From Impatiens glandulifera (lineage: Eukaryota > Streptophyta > Magnoliopsida > Ericales > Balsaminaceae): DNA of 64,000 nucleotides. Location of the stretch: positions 35,833,751 through 35,897,750 of the forward strand of contig NC_061867.1 of the NCBI RefSeq assembly GCF_907164915.1, given 5' to 3'. Below the pieces are notes generated by a model that saw only the letters and a list, made by a program, of their open reading frames with translations, searched no databases and was not told where the DNA came from. A program made the position numbers and the translations under genes. Shown one piece after another: positions 11,201-23,140 of this stretch. How positions within the stretch are numbered: the first letter of the stretch is position 1; each line of letters begins with the position of its first letter.

Positions 11201-11690
11201 TGGTTACACCGATCTTATCAAATTGAATTTCAAGTATGAAAGACTCTAAGTCAACAAGTGGATATGTATTTACATTTGGATGTGCAACTATATCATGAAA
11301 ATTTTCTAAACAAACTGTTATTGCTAGATCCATGATGGTTATGAATTTATAGTTATTGACAGATGTGATCAAGAAGCTAAATGGTTATTTTTATTCTTAG
11401 AAGATATTTCAATGTGGTCTAAGCCCGTACTGACAATTTCTATTCACTATGATAGTCAATCTGCGATCGGACAAGATGTATAAAGGTAAGTCTAGACACA
11501 TACGTCGTAGACATAATATCATTTGACAATTACTCTTTCTTGAAATTATCTCAATTGATTATGTAAAATCAAAAGATTATATTGCGGATCCTCTAACCAA
11601 AAGATTAAACAAAGAGTTGGTGTTAAAGTCCTCACAAGAAATGGGACTTAAACCTACAATAAGTTGGTACGAAAAAAACCCAACATATGA
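11201..11690 (+). pseudogene. copia-1 RNase H and polyprotein end
   Basis: Codons for KDSKSTSGYVFTFG (about 11238-11280), SRHIRRRHN (about 11490) and SKDYIADPLTKRLN (about 11565-11610) are the RNase H and C-terminal signatures of this copia family. It starts directly after the end of the copia-2 LTR, so the insertion or recombination cut this domain. Stops and shifts are frequent. Confidence 0.85.
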
Positions 11691-12427
11691 TGACTAAAGA
11701 TCCCAAGAACTAGGTTCAATGGGACAACATAATTGTACTAAACTTGGTAGATTGTGATGAAATTTTTTTTTACGATGAAATAGTATTTCGAAAAAGGTAA
11801 GTACACATGTTTTTAATGATTCTTTGTGAACAAAGTGACCACCTATGCGATAGAGAAGTGGAGCCGATTCGAATGAATTGTACGAATCAACTCTAGACCC
11901 TCTCATTAAACTAGGCGAGTGTTAATGGTCAAAACAAACACAATCATGAGAACTAACATGTATTAAGAAGAGTTTTATGTGAAATTGTGTAATCGTTTAC
12001 ATAAAATGCAGAATAGTTAAAGGACATCAAATCTATTAATCGGTTAGTAAAGTTGTATACTTTCACAAGGGATTGTTCAAAGGGTTACACATACCTATCC
12101 TATATATGATTCAACCGTTGAACCTTTTACTGGGTTAATTTTTCAATTTCCATTATTGTGGGATATTGTTTCATCAAACTAATTATATTAATTAAATAAA
12201 AATAAAAATTTGGACAAATAAAATTCACACCAAATTCAAATGTGAATTAAGGTGAAATTTAATCGAAATGAATATGAATTTGTTAATTATTTAGTTAACA
12301 TTAATATTTTAGATGAGGCAACTATTGTAACTACAAAACACTTATTGTTATTAAATGTTATTAAGAACTAGCAAATTGAACCTATAACTTGCATTCGCTT
12401 AATGAAAAAAATGTCATTATAATATAA

Positions 12428-13330
12428 CTAGGAAAATTTCCGTGCGATGCACACGGATAAGGATAAAAATAAAATAAATTAAAAAAATTATAATAATATT
12501 TATTCAATGTTTAAAATTATTAAAATAAAAAATATAACGCTCTCATTTCACATTTTATTCACTTTGATAAAACAACTTATTTTCTCACATGTTTCATCAC
12601 ATATTTTTTCCCAATAAATCTCTCATTTCGTGACTTTATACTTTCACATTGTCAATCAAATATTTGATTCATATTTTTTAATAATTAGCATCGTGACCTC
12701 ACACTTTGGTCAATTAAATATTTGATTCATATTTCCTTAACCACTTTTAAATGATATCAGTCTATTATCCCTCGACAAACCACATTTCAATCACATTTGG
12801 TTATAGGGTTGTACTTGTTTTGTTAGGTTGCAAGTTCGAAACCTAAAAATAACATTTTTAAATTTATTTTTAACCGTTTTAAGTTTATGGACGGGTCAAC
12901 CCACAATCCGACCCAAGTATCCATTTACTCTCACATAAATATTCAAATTAACCACAGCTCTCGACCCGGCAATCCGGACACTTTAAAAATTAAGCATCAT
13001 TATATATATATATAGATTAGTTAGTTAAAATTTTGAAGTTTTATTATTAAAATGTCTCGCGTTCAGCAAATTTGGTGTTGAATCTTAAATATAAAGTGTT
13101 GTTAGCCTAGTTGGTTAAAGGGTTGTACTTGTTTTGTTAGGTTGCAAGTTCGAAACCTACAAATAACATTTTTAAATTTATTTTTAACAGTTTTAAGTTT
13201 ATGGGCGAGTCAACCCACAATCCGACCCAAGTATCCATTTACTCTCACATAAATATCCAAATTAACCACAGCTCTCGACCCAGCAATCCGGACACTTTAA
13301 AAATTAAGCATCATTATATATATATATAGA
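12428..13330 (-). mobile_element. non-autonomous Helitron
   Basis: On the minus strand it begins TC (13330-13329) followed by a (TA) run and ends CTAG (12431-12428). The terminus is preceded by a GC-rich hairpin (CCGTGTG, loop CAT, CGCACGG; 12456-12440). Flanking bases are A on the 5' side and T on the 3' side, the canonical Helitron A/T target. It holds no coding region. A second TC-(TA)n start lies inside at 13016, so part of the 5' module is duplicated. Related sequence occurs at 43670-50055. Confidence 0.8.
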
Positions 13331-13345
13331 TGAGGAGGCAATTAA

Positions 13346-13570
13346 GGGTGAGAAATAATAAGATGATGTGTTGAAATGAATTAGAGTGAAGAGGTATATA
13401 TAGTTGAAACCAAAAAAAGAGAGGCAATTAAGGCTAACCATTGGATGTATGGATTAATTGTGGTTGGATTAATGAATTGATGAATGGTTTTATGGTGTAA
13501 TTTTCAATTATATATACCCCTTCACTCTAATTCATTTCAACATATCATATCATCCTATTATTTTTCACCC
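13346..13570. repeat. foldback: 65-bp inverted repeat inside copia-1 3' LTR
   Basis: Bases 13346-13410 are a near-exact reverse complement of 13500-13570, with a spacer of about 90 bp. The right arm is normal LTR sequence and the left arm is the extra copy. A replication template-switch or a fold-back repair event next to the Helitron end would explain it. Confidence 0.8.
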
Positions 13571-13592
13571 TAGAATTTCAAAAGTTATTTCT

Positions 13593-13766
13593 TTATCCTT
13601 TCGAGTGTTCTTTGTGAGCGTTTTTCGAGTTATTGACTCGACTATTTCTCTTATCCTTTCGAGTGTTCTTTGTGAGCGTTTTTCGAGTTATTGACTCGAC
13701 TATTTCTCTTATCCTTTCGAGTGTTCTTTGTGAGCGTTTTTCGAGTTATTGACTCGACTATTTCTC
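13593..13766 (+). repeat. three tandem copies of a 58-bp LTR segment
   Basis: TTATCCTTTCGAGTG begins at 13593, 13651 and 13709, exactly 58 bp apart, and the copies are practically identical. The 5' LTR has one copy at about 3755-3815. The expansion is therefore recent and specific to the right LTR. Confidence 0.9.
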
Positions 13767-14031
13767 TTGAAACCTGGTGATTGGATTTAGGTAATTTTGT
13801 CAAAGTCATTGTTGTAGTGTGGAAGCAGTCACCGATGGAAAATCCCTCGTACAAATGAGAGACGGTAGAATCAATTTAAGATAATTGTGATTATCACATG
13901 CATTAGAGCAATAAAAGGAGAATTATTTCTTTTCGTTGTATTTACTTAATATTTTAATGTATTTTCTAAATTGCATCTTGATTGTATTGTCATATTTATT
14001 CTACGTGGTATTACAAGAGAGATTACCAACA

Positions 14032-15417
14032 AATAATTATATATATGACCAAAATAAATAACTATTTCTTTTTTGGGCTTTATACTTTTTCGAATGATTA
14101 TTGAGATTATAAAATAAGATACTAAATAGTATTAAAGACAACAAATAATCACTAAATAAGGAAAGGCCCAATCTGAAACAAAGCCCATAGTCTAAGAAGC
14201 TCATTCCTTAAAGAAATTGAAGATCTTTTGTAAACATGATGATCTCCAACAAGAAATAATATTATTTTTCTCAAACGCGTAAGCATGCAATTCTACAACA
14301 TTGTGAATGCATCATCCTCACTTAATAAAGCACCAGGCCACATGTAACAGAACATCATATTTACATAATATTAGAATATAAAATCCAATTCTTAATTAAT
14401 TAGACTAATCAAAAACCAAATAGCCAAGTATACAGTCTGCTTAACAAATAACAATAATATTAATCTAATCTAGTTAGTGCTTAATCCACGTTTATGTTGT
14501 GGTCACCTTCCATTTCTTATCCATTAACCTATACTTAATCAATTATTGATCAGTCTAATTCTAGTTTTCATAAACACCTTGTTGTTGAATTGGCCACTAA
14601 TTATGAAGTAAACATGTTTTGTTAATTAATTAATTGGAATAATATTAAAATGTGTTACTTTTGACTGTATTTAATTATAACTTAGCATTGATCTATTGGT
14701 GGATCGTTCCCATTTGTTGCTAGCTATAATTAAACCAACATTAGGATATATAATATTTAATAATGACCAGAACAATAGACAGGTCAGAGGAGGATAAGAT
14801 CATTAGTATTTTAGAAGGCTTAATTATGTATTATAAATAAATAAATAAACAATTTTTGAGTTGGTTTTGGGTAAAAGAATTCTCATCTTTGACCATAAGT
14901 TTGCATTTTGGTTATTCCGTCTCATACTTAGCTACTAATATTTTATCTTTTTACGGTATCAAATGTTTTTTAATAAACATAATCAAATTAATATAATAAT
15001 TTAAATGACAAGAAATCTATCGAGATATACCAGTGATAAAACCGACTTAATAGACCAAAATATCACGAATTCAATTCTATCTGAAAACACTTTAAATTCA
15101 ATCGGGGCCACATTTATTGGGTGTATCTCCTTAATTAAAAAAATATATTTAAGGACAAGATTAGTTACAAAAAGATATTTGAGAGATTAGGGTGGGGGTT
15201 TTACATAATTTTCTAAATTAAAATAATAATTTAATTAATAAATATTATTTAATATATGACAAGAAAACTATATAAATTAAACTTTACTAATGATAATAAA
15301 ACATGAAATATTTTAGCATAAAGTAATAATCAACTATCCATATAATTCTTCAAGATTATTGCAAGAACTAGATCTTCAGATTTTTCCATATATATTGTTA
15401 TCATTTTTTACATTTAA
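14032..15417. other. AT-rich intergenic stretch, nothing recognised
   Basis: No coding or element signature could be supported. The 61-codon ORF starting at 15005 has no recognisable similarity and overlaps the right part of this stretch. Confidence 0.6.
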
Positions 15418-15960
15418 CACTAGTAGAAATAGAGTTTTTTAACGACTAACTTTGGTGAAGGCGATTTTATACCGTGGTTAATAAAATTTATTAGTGTTAG
15501 CGACTATGCTCAGTGGTTATTAAAAATTATTAGTTTCGGCAAAGTGACGACATTGTTAATAAAAGTTATCAATCACAACTTTCGTTGTCGGCGTTGTCGG
15601 CGTTGTCGGCGTTGTCGCTAATGATCAGGATTTCCCGTCCCTCTCCCGCCTTTATTATTAGTCACGGTTTCTATCATGAACGTCGTGGCTAAAAGTCAGG
15701 TTTCTCTTCCATTTTTAAAAAGATTATTAGCCACGGCATTATGCTATCGATGTGGCTAATAATCTATAATATTAGTCACAACTTTATGCTATCGTCGTGG
15801 CAGATATTCTAAAACAATTAGGGACGGCGATAGCATAATGCCGTAGGTGATATATAGATTATTAACCATGATATTATGTTATCGATGTCCCTAATAACCG
15901 TATCAACAATCCACCGATAAATGTCGTCGCTGATATTGTTTACCAAATAAGTTTTATTGT
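15418..15960 (+). mobile_element. CACTA-type transposon end, truncated
   Basis: Begins CACTAGTAGAAATAGAG at 15418, a typical CACTA terminus, followed by about 500 bp dense in inverted motifs of the type GCCACGGCATTATGCTATCG and its reverse complement (15735-15900). Such subterminal motif clusters are typical transposase-binding regions. No matching right terminus (ending CTAGTG) was found downstream, so only one end remains. No coding sequence. Confidence 0.55.
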
Positions 15961-16530
15961 TTTTTAATAGCATGCTCCTCCCTAGTTTCTCCTTAAAGAA
16001 TTTGAGATTCTCCTAAATGTGAAATTAATAATAAAAAAATTCAACTAATATCCAATCGAAATTTTCTTAATCTCTTCTGAGATATCCTCATCTTCAATTG
16101 GCTAAAAAGAAATTGAAGATAAAGATTTTTCCAAAAGATTCCGATTGTCTATTGGTTGGAAAAATATATATTAGCTAGTAACACATTGGTTGAATTTTCT
16201 CAATGATCATCCATCTGTTCTTGACAATCTCCATCATCTTCAATTAGTTAGAATGAATTAATTGAATATGGAGATTTTCAAGGAGAACTCAATTGTTTAT
16301 TGATGAGCACTTCTCCTTAAAGAAGTTTCTCATTAGGGCTTTTAACTACTGCTCTCTAATAGTAAACTTTATTTTTTTTGTTATATTTATTATTTTTTAT
16401 GATATTAGTTTAGATGTCAAATTCCATCTTTTATAGGAGAAAATAAGTAATATATTTTGAATTCATCAATTAAATAAAATTTTCAATTCAATTAATTAAA
16501 GTCTTTTTTCGTTGAGAAATATGGTATAGA
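15961..16530. other. AT-rich stretch, nothing recognised
   Basis: Contains loosely repeated CTCCTTAAAGAA motifs (about 15990 and 16311) but no element end or coding region that can be supported. Confidence 0.5.
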
Positions 16531-17040
16531 ATGTTATATAAATATAAATTTTAGATTAAGTTTATAATTTTTTTTAATAATAATATAATAATAATAATAA
16601 TAATGTAATAACAATACTATATACCATCTCATAAATACTTATTACATAATATGAGGGTACGATGTTAAGGACGAGATTGTGAAATGTCAATTATATATTT
16701 TTGAAGCTTCATAAAATCGTGAGTGTTTAATCTATTCAATAACGAAGTGACACTGTGTTAATTAATAAATCAGTGAAGAAGTTGAGAGCACACAAGTATT
16801 GGCGGTTGGGGTGAAACAACTAAAAAACAACTCTCAAATTACTATGAATGTTGTAATCTATCTAAGGATGAGATGACATTGTCTTGACTAAATAATTAAA
16901 AAAAGAATGTAAACGTTATATTTGAATTAAGACCAACAAAAATATAGGTATTGACCAATTGAGTAAAACAACAACCGAAAAAGAACTCTAAAAATATGAT
17001 AGTTGAAAAATAAACACAGAACATAAAAAATTATGGGATA
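16531..17040 (-). mobile_element. TRIM relic (partial LTR plus internal region)
   Basis: Blocks match the complete TRIM at 61960-63002 in order: GAATGTTATATA with an AT-rich LTR-like part, ACCATCTC at about 16621, TTAAGGACGAGAT (TTAAAGACGAGAT in the intact one), ACACTGTGTTAA, GGGGTGAAACAAC and a decayed end near 17010. The right LTR and primer-binding site are lost. The strand follows the intact copy. It is older and much more diverged. Confidence 0.6.
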
Positions 17041-17932
17041 AAGTCACACACTTGAGTACCATGTGTTTAGGAAATAGAAATTTTACCCCGTGTTTAAAAA
17101 ATACCCAAAAAAAATAAATTGTTATCTCCGACCAAATTTCCAGTGACCAGCGCTAAAAATATTTCTAAAAATATTTCTAGATCATCGCATCTCTCACTAG
17201 TGAATGTCGTTAATATCTCCTCCGCCGCCTTAGAAACCCAGAGGCAAGTGGCCATCGTCGCTTTGATAAAGTTATTTCCCTTTCGAGTTGGTCACGGCTT
17301 CAATCTTCACAGTTTGAAGTCCAATTATCTCTAATAATTGGCGGAATCAACATTCTCATGATAGAGGATGCGAGACTCACTCGGATGGTCAATATACCTC
17401 ACACATTTTATTTCGATTTGATGAATTTGTTTTTTTGTGTTAGTGTTGTATTACTTCAATGTGTTGTTATAGATGCAATTTTGGGTGTTTTAGTTCTTCC
17501 TGATATTGAATAAATTTGTCTGGATTCTAATTCAAAATGAAAATGAGCTGATTCATTTAAGAAGCTATAAGTTCTTCTTAATTTTTCACTCATTGTTGAA
17601 ATTCAATTCAATACTAGTGAGAGATGCGTTATCTGAAAATATTTCAGTTTCGGTCAACAAAAGTTTGGTTGAAAGTAAACAAATTTATTTAATTTGTATT
17701 TTTTAAATATGGGATAAAATGTCTATTTCCTAATATCTAGAGTACTTAGATTTTTTAATTATAAAATTATTAAAAAAAATATATATATAATAATAATAAA
17801 TTTATTAGAATCTTCAAAATAAAATAATTATTGATGGAGACATTACAGACTTAATTTTGTATGTTCAAGATATATAAAAATAAACATAAGAATAACCGAA
17901 AAAGATTATACTAAAAAATTAGTATAAATTAG

Positions 17933-17979
<47 letters not shown>

Positions 17980-20955
17980 AGTTTAATAAGATAAAAATAT
18001 ACTTATATGATAACACTTGTATTAACTAAATTTATTGGTAATGTTAGATATTTTTTATTTAAATTCTTGAAATTGTTAAAAAGAATAGTAAAACGAGGTA
18101 AACACATGTTGCTGATGTTTGGGACTATGAAAGATTTAAAATATTTTCAACCCTGATTAATTGAAACAATAATGCTGGACTATAATGTATACTACAAATG
18201 ATTTTCAGTTCCAACAAAATTTGAGTTGTTAGTAAAATTTTGATTTTGAAAAATAAAATTGAGGATCTAATTAGTATTATTTTTTGAGTTGTTATGATCA
18301 TTTCAATTTTCAAAGATTGAAAATTTTGATCGTCGTTCTTTATTAAAATAATATTGTGTTTTTCATTCTATATTAATTACAACAATCCAGAATTTTACTT
18401 TTAGGGTGAGTTTGAATTTTTTTTTTTATTTTTAGTAGATTAAAGTATTTTTAAAAAATTATGGACGTAACAGGTAAATTAACATAAGATTTTCCTATTT
18501 TTGTGAATTAAAAAATAGTAAAAAAATTTTAAAAAATTAAATGTTACATCATATTTGAGCTTGAAAGAAAATTATAAGTTCACTTAACCCACCTTAACCA
18601 TAGTATATATCCGCATTTATTATAACTCATAACAAATATTCTCTTAAATTATTTATTTTTTTATTAACTTCTCGACTTCAACGAGGTACTTGGTTATGAA
18701 AATTTTCTGTGTGCCCTCTAATATGGAAGGACAAAAATGTAATATTTAAAAATATATTATCTTTTTGCATCTCCTTATGAGATGACACATATATGCACGA
18801 AGAGGATTCTCGTAACATAACTGTGTCGACTTTATACTGAGAAGGATATGCGGTTTCTTCCCTCCAACTAAAACCCGATTACGTTGTAACTTATAATGAA
18901 TCATGTTTTTTGTTTTTTTAAGAGAGTGAAGTGAATTTTTTTATTTATTTTAATGATGTCACATATTGAGGCACATGAAGAAAAAAAAAAATCATCCCCC
19001 TTTGATCCACCTACCATTTGGTGTCTATATTCTTTTATTATTGTTAATATATTTTATTAATTCTGAAAATGTGCTGTCTATATTAACTTAAATAGCCTGA
19101 TCACTAAATAAACGAATTTAGTATTTTTTGTAGAATTATTTCCCCTTTAATTTCGGCTAAGCAGACGTGGAAGCTCCTCATCAACTCATTCTTCTTCTCT
19201 ATCTTGGGACCACTTTGAAGGCTTCTCTAACCGGCACCCGGCCTACATATTGCTCTTCCCGCCGCCACTCTCTCTATAATTGTTTCACATAGATATTTAT
19301 TTACCTTTATTTTTTTAATAAATAATAAAATATTTAAATATAAATTTAGTTCTAAAGATCATGTCTAAACTCTCGTCACATATAAAATGGGTTCTTTTTT
19401 CTTTATCTTTTTTTTTTTTGTGTTTATTAGTTTTTTTCCAAAAAAACAATGTAAATTAAAAGGGTGATAAAGAAATAAATCACATCAAACTTGGGTCAAA
19501 TGAGATAAAAAAAAATTAAATTGTTTTTGATATTGAATTATCTTGATTTGTTAATTTTACAAGAGTATTCTAATTTGAGCTTTCAAACAGACTAATTAAT
19601 TGAAGCAATAATTAATTGAGTTTAAAAAAGTTAAATTTATCATCCTGTTTATTCTAGAAGGATGATCCATAGATTAGATTTTAAAATATTCCATGACTCA
19701 AAAAAGGCAAATACTTTATAATATTTAATAAAAGAAAACAATAACACTCTACTACAAGTTTAAAATAAGTAATGAGAGTGGAACCAATTATTCACATTCT
19801 ACAAAGCTATCATTAGATTGGACTCTTTGGCAAAAATAAAATATTTAAAAGAATAAAAAATAAACCACTATATATATTTAACATTAAAATTAATGACTAT
19901 TGGGCTTGTTTAATTCTAATTTAGTGTGAAATTCTTAGATGCTTTAACATTGATTCTCAATTATAAATTTATAAACCCCATTTATCTCCTAGATAGTATT
20001 TTTTTTTTTAAATGCTTTGAATGAATTTTCTTTGGTATAAATGTATTAATATTTTTTTCACCATCATATAAATAAATATTATGATAATTTAAGTGACAAA
20101 AGTTTAAGTGAGACATAATAATGATACTATGTTTGAGGTATTTTAAGTGAAAAGATAAATTTGTTATTATTTTTTTATTTCATTGTATATTTTTTAGATT
20201 TTATTAAATAATTGTAATAAACTTGGTTGCAATTTTGTTATATTTGGGCACTTGGGGATGTTCAGAGGAGTAGGGCTCTTCTCGAAAAAAAAAAAAAATG
20301 TGTTCAATTAAAAACGTTTTAAATAATTTTATAAATCGATAAATATATTTAAAAAATATATATAATATTTTTTTTTATAAAAATGATCTTGGTATATTAA
20401 TATTATTTACTGTCCCATCATTACTTACAAAAGTAAAAATAAATAAATAATTATCGATATTTATCCTTACTCAAGACTATCAAAACTCTAAATTTTATAC
20501 AAGCCATTTGATGTAACAAATAAATAATTAAGTATAAAAAAAACAAAAAATTATAAATCATAATACTAATAATATATTTCATTGTGAATTGAATTGTTTC
20601 AAATATTTAAATGAACCATGTATCCTACTTTAATAATAAATATAATGGTCATCCCCAATAGGTACAATATGTGTCCAAATTATGTTTTTTTTAGAAACCA
20701 TTTTAAGGAAGTGTGATAATATAATATATATTTTGCACTTCCTTTATTTTGGACTAAAATATCTTTAGAATTAAAGTAGATAATTAGAAAAATAAATCAT
20801 GATATAATTATAATGGCAGAGCATTATTCAATACATATTTGTATACCATAAAATAAAGGTTTAATATTCAAAGAATGAGACTACAAAATAGAACCAACAA
20901 AATTTCATCTAGTAAAATAAAAATCCTATAATTTTTTTCATTCTTTATTTCGATT
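17041..20955. other. AT-rich intergenic stretch 3' of the MYB gene
   Basis: Contains a (TA)18 run at 17939-17974 and a small GC-richer, pyrimidine-rich patch at 19140-19280 without coding content. Short ORFs here (for example 17119-17334 and 17506-17706) have no recognisable features. Nothing else supported. Confidence 0.6.
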
Positions 20956-22102
20956 TTACATGAGAAACCAATTGTCTTCAACATTCCAGAAAATATTGTC
21001 CGATGTATCCCCTAATTGATCGAACCATTGGTTGTTGTCCGTTGCATGGAAATCTAGCCCATTGTTGAGATTATCGGAGGGACTAACTAAGGAGCCCTGA
21101 TAGTTCTCGACACGATCCTCGTTACACGAATAATTAAAGATCGAATCGTTAAGCGGATAATTATTGTAGTAATTATCAGTAAGATCAGAAACCTGGTTCG
21201 ACTCAAACGATTCAGAGGATGCCGTAGTAACCGAATTGGCTTGCATGCCAATAGAAGGCATGCCAATATTGGTGTTTTCATAATTCATGTTGATGCTAGA
21301 GAATTTGTTTGTATTATTAATAGCCTGGGCTTGGATTCTCTCTGCGAGCCTTGGCATCCAAAGGTATCTCATTGTGTCCTTAAACTTATTGCTGTTCACA
21401 TCACAATTGAGTTGTTTCGCGTGTTTTTGCACTCGAGTTCTCCAATAATTCTTAATCTCATTATCGGTTCTACCCGGCAAGTACTGAGCAATTTTTGACC
21501 ATCTATATATACAAACCAAACATTATGTTATTATACAAAACAAATTCACTAATGATTGACATATATAGAGAAGACTTACCGATTTCCCCATCGAGAATGG
21601 AGCTCGAGAATAAGGAGTTGCTCCTCAAGTGTAATGTTCCCACGACGCACGTCTGGGCGCAAATAGTTGAGCCATCTTAGTCTACAACTCTTTCCATTCC
21701 TTTTCAGACCTATAATTACATTATTATTTTTAAATATGTTAAAATTTGTATTAGATCGAGTTTTTTTTTTGTTTTTTTATTTAGAAAACTACCACCAACC
21801 CACTTCAATTTAAGGCGTTTTGAATCAAAATTAGATCGAGTTGTGCCAATAAAAACCCCGATAAATTAGGAAAAGTTTTCAAATTGCTTATGGATTCATG
21901 TCTTAAGAGATGAGGTACCTGCAGAACGAGCGAGTGAATTCCAGCGGCCTTCACCATGTTTGGTAATGAAATCCATAAGAGTTATGTCTTCTTCAACAGT
22001 CCATGGTCCTCTTCTCAAATCTGATTCTAAATCCTGATCATTTGCTTCAGATTTCATACTGTTGATCATGTGGGTGGATGATGATCTTTCCTCAATATTC
22101 AT
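20956..22102 (-). CDS. R2R3-MYB transcription factor, subgroup 20 (MYB108/MYB112/MYB62-like)
   Basis: Three exons on the minus strand: 22102-21919, 21709-21580 and 21502-20956, giving 286 residues. Introns have GT...AG ends and fall at the two classical R2R3-MYB positions (Gly62 and Arg105 codons). R2 has Trp34, Trp54 and Trp74; R3 has Ile87 in place of the first Trp, then Trp106 and Trp125 with [20 protein letters not shown]. Directly after comes [11 protein letters not shown] (about 152-162), the subgroup 20 signature. The C-terminal half is rich in Asn, Ser and Asp, ends in NVEDNWFLM, and is probably the activation region. It should be a nuclear DNA-binding factor. Arabidopsis members act in ABA, drought, phosphate, jasmonate, anther and senescence responses; which one this resembles most cannot be decided here. 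The frame is intact. The start is the first ATG of the open first exon. Confidence 0.93.
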
Positions 22103-22187
22103 TCCTAAGTTAATGGGGGGTTTTCAGAGAGATGGATGTTTCTGAGAAAGAGGGTAATTTGATTAGAGGATAGAGAGAAGGAAGTGC

Positions 22188-22195
22188 TTTATATA
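22188..22195 (-). promoter_or_regulatory. TATA box of the MYB gene
   Basis: TATATAAA on the minus strand, about 86 bp before the MYB start codon, in an otherwise non-TATA stretch of AG/CT-rich leader. It implies transcription start near 22160 and a 5' leader of about 55-60 nt. Confidence 0.65.
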
Positions 22196-22866
22196 GAGTA
22201 TACGCCCTACTTTAATATGTACTTATTAATACCACTATAAAAGTGACATGTGACATAAACACAAGCCGCAATTGGGATACTAAATTAATTGATTTTTTTG
22301 AAATTAAAACTCATTAACAATAGAATGCTTCATTTCTAAACCTTCTTTTTTGAGTTTGAGAAAATATAAATAAATTTATGAGTATGTTTAATAATTTCTT
22401 TTAAAGATTTTATTATATTTTTTTTTGTTCTAAACCCAAGATCCAAAAGAGTGTTTATATATTATGTAGGTGGAGAGCCTTGTATTAATAGGATTAGGGA
22501 AGGAAATTCGATAAAGTAATTAATTTGAAATCTTTCTTAGAAACTTTCAAATCTTGGGTTTTTTTTGAATTTTATTACTCATTATAATATCCTTTTAATT
22601 ATTAAATTATTTAATTTATTGATTAAAATATTATAATACCATTTTAATTATTAAATTATTTAATTTATTGATTAAAATATTATTATTTTTATTATATTTA
22701 AACTTTAAATATAAAATAATATTTTAGTTATTTATTTTAAACAAATTTCAAATAGTTCATTAATTTTATTTGTATAAAATATTTTTTTTAGACAAAATCC
22801 ATTCAAACTAAAAAAATAATTAAAAATCAAACAAGTTCTTGGTGTCAAAAGCAAAATGGGTAGAGT
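22196..22866. other. AT-rich stretch upstream of the MYB gene
   Basis: Probably holds promoter-distal sequence of the MYB gene. A direct duplication of about 53 bp (AATTATTAAATTATTTAATT type) lies at 22588-22685. No other feature supported. Confidence 0.5.
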
Positions 22867-23140
22867 TAACCTAAAGTCTCGTTCGGTACGAGTTTTTAAA
22901 AAACCTTATACAAATCAAATATCACTTCATTCTCCTTTTATCTGTCACATCACTCAAATTATTAACCAAAATAATATAATATCATATATTTTAAATTATT
23001 ATTTTTTATTTTATTTATATATATCAATATCTTTTAAGTCTTTTTACCCAAAATAATCATTACGTCCTCAAAATCATCACCTACCATTATTTTTTTCTCC
23101 TTCTGAATTTTAAAAAAACCCAAATCCAAATAACCAAGTA
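22867..23140. mobile_element. degenerate Tourist-like MITE
   Basis: Starts near GTCTCGTTCGGTACGAG and runs through the same sequence as the better preserved MITE at 27908-28162: CACATCA, TTAACCAAAATA, TATCAATA, AATAATCATTA, CCTCAAAATCATCA and TTTTTTTCTCC in the same order. The right terminus is eroded and the target duplication uncertain. It lies about 700 bp upstream of the MYB promoter. Confidence 0.6.

Larger units (their letters stand above)
3272..14031 (+). mobile_element. copia-1: composite Ty1/copia retrotransposon with nested insertions
   Basis: Two diverged direct repeats bound it (3272-4119 and 12167-14031). Between them the plus strand has gag, protease and GAG-pre-integrase, then a break at about 5640-5680, and finally RNase H at 11200-11690. 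The missing integrase/RT section is replaced by the 3' half and LTR of a different copia. No clear target duplication was found (GATCA on the left, AATAA on the right). The right LTR is enlarged by a Helitron and local duplications. Everything is degraded. Confidence 0.85.
12167..14031 (+). repeat. copia-1 3' LTR, expanded by Helitron and duplications
   Basis: Matches the 5' LTR in two separated blocks. Between them are a Helitron (12428-13330) and an inverted copy of neighbouring LTR sequence (about 13346-13410). Inside the second block a 58-bp unit occurs three times where the 5' LTR has it once. It ends near 14031 at ACCAACA. Confidence 0.8.

Noticed and set aside
13651..13854. 67-codon ORF on the minus strand
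   Set aside because: Product of the 58-bp triplication in the copia-1 LTR, antisense to it.
3272..14031. Target-site duplication of copia-1
   Set aside because: Flanking 5-mers GATCA and AATAA do not match, and the right border is only estimated.
17119..17334. 71-codon ORF in a slightly GC-richer patch
   Set aside because: No recognisable similarity or gene signals around it.
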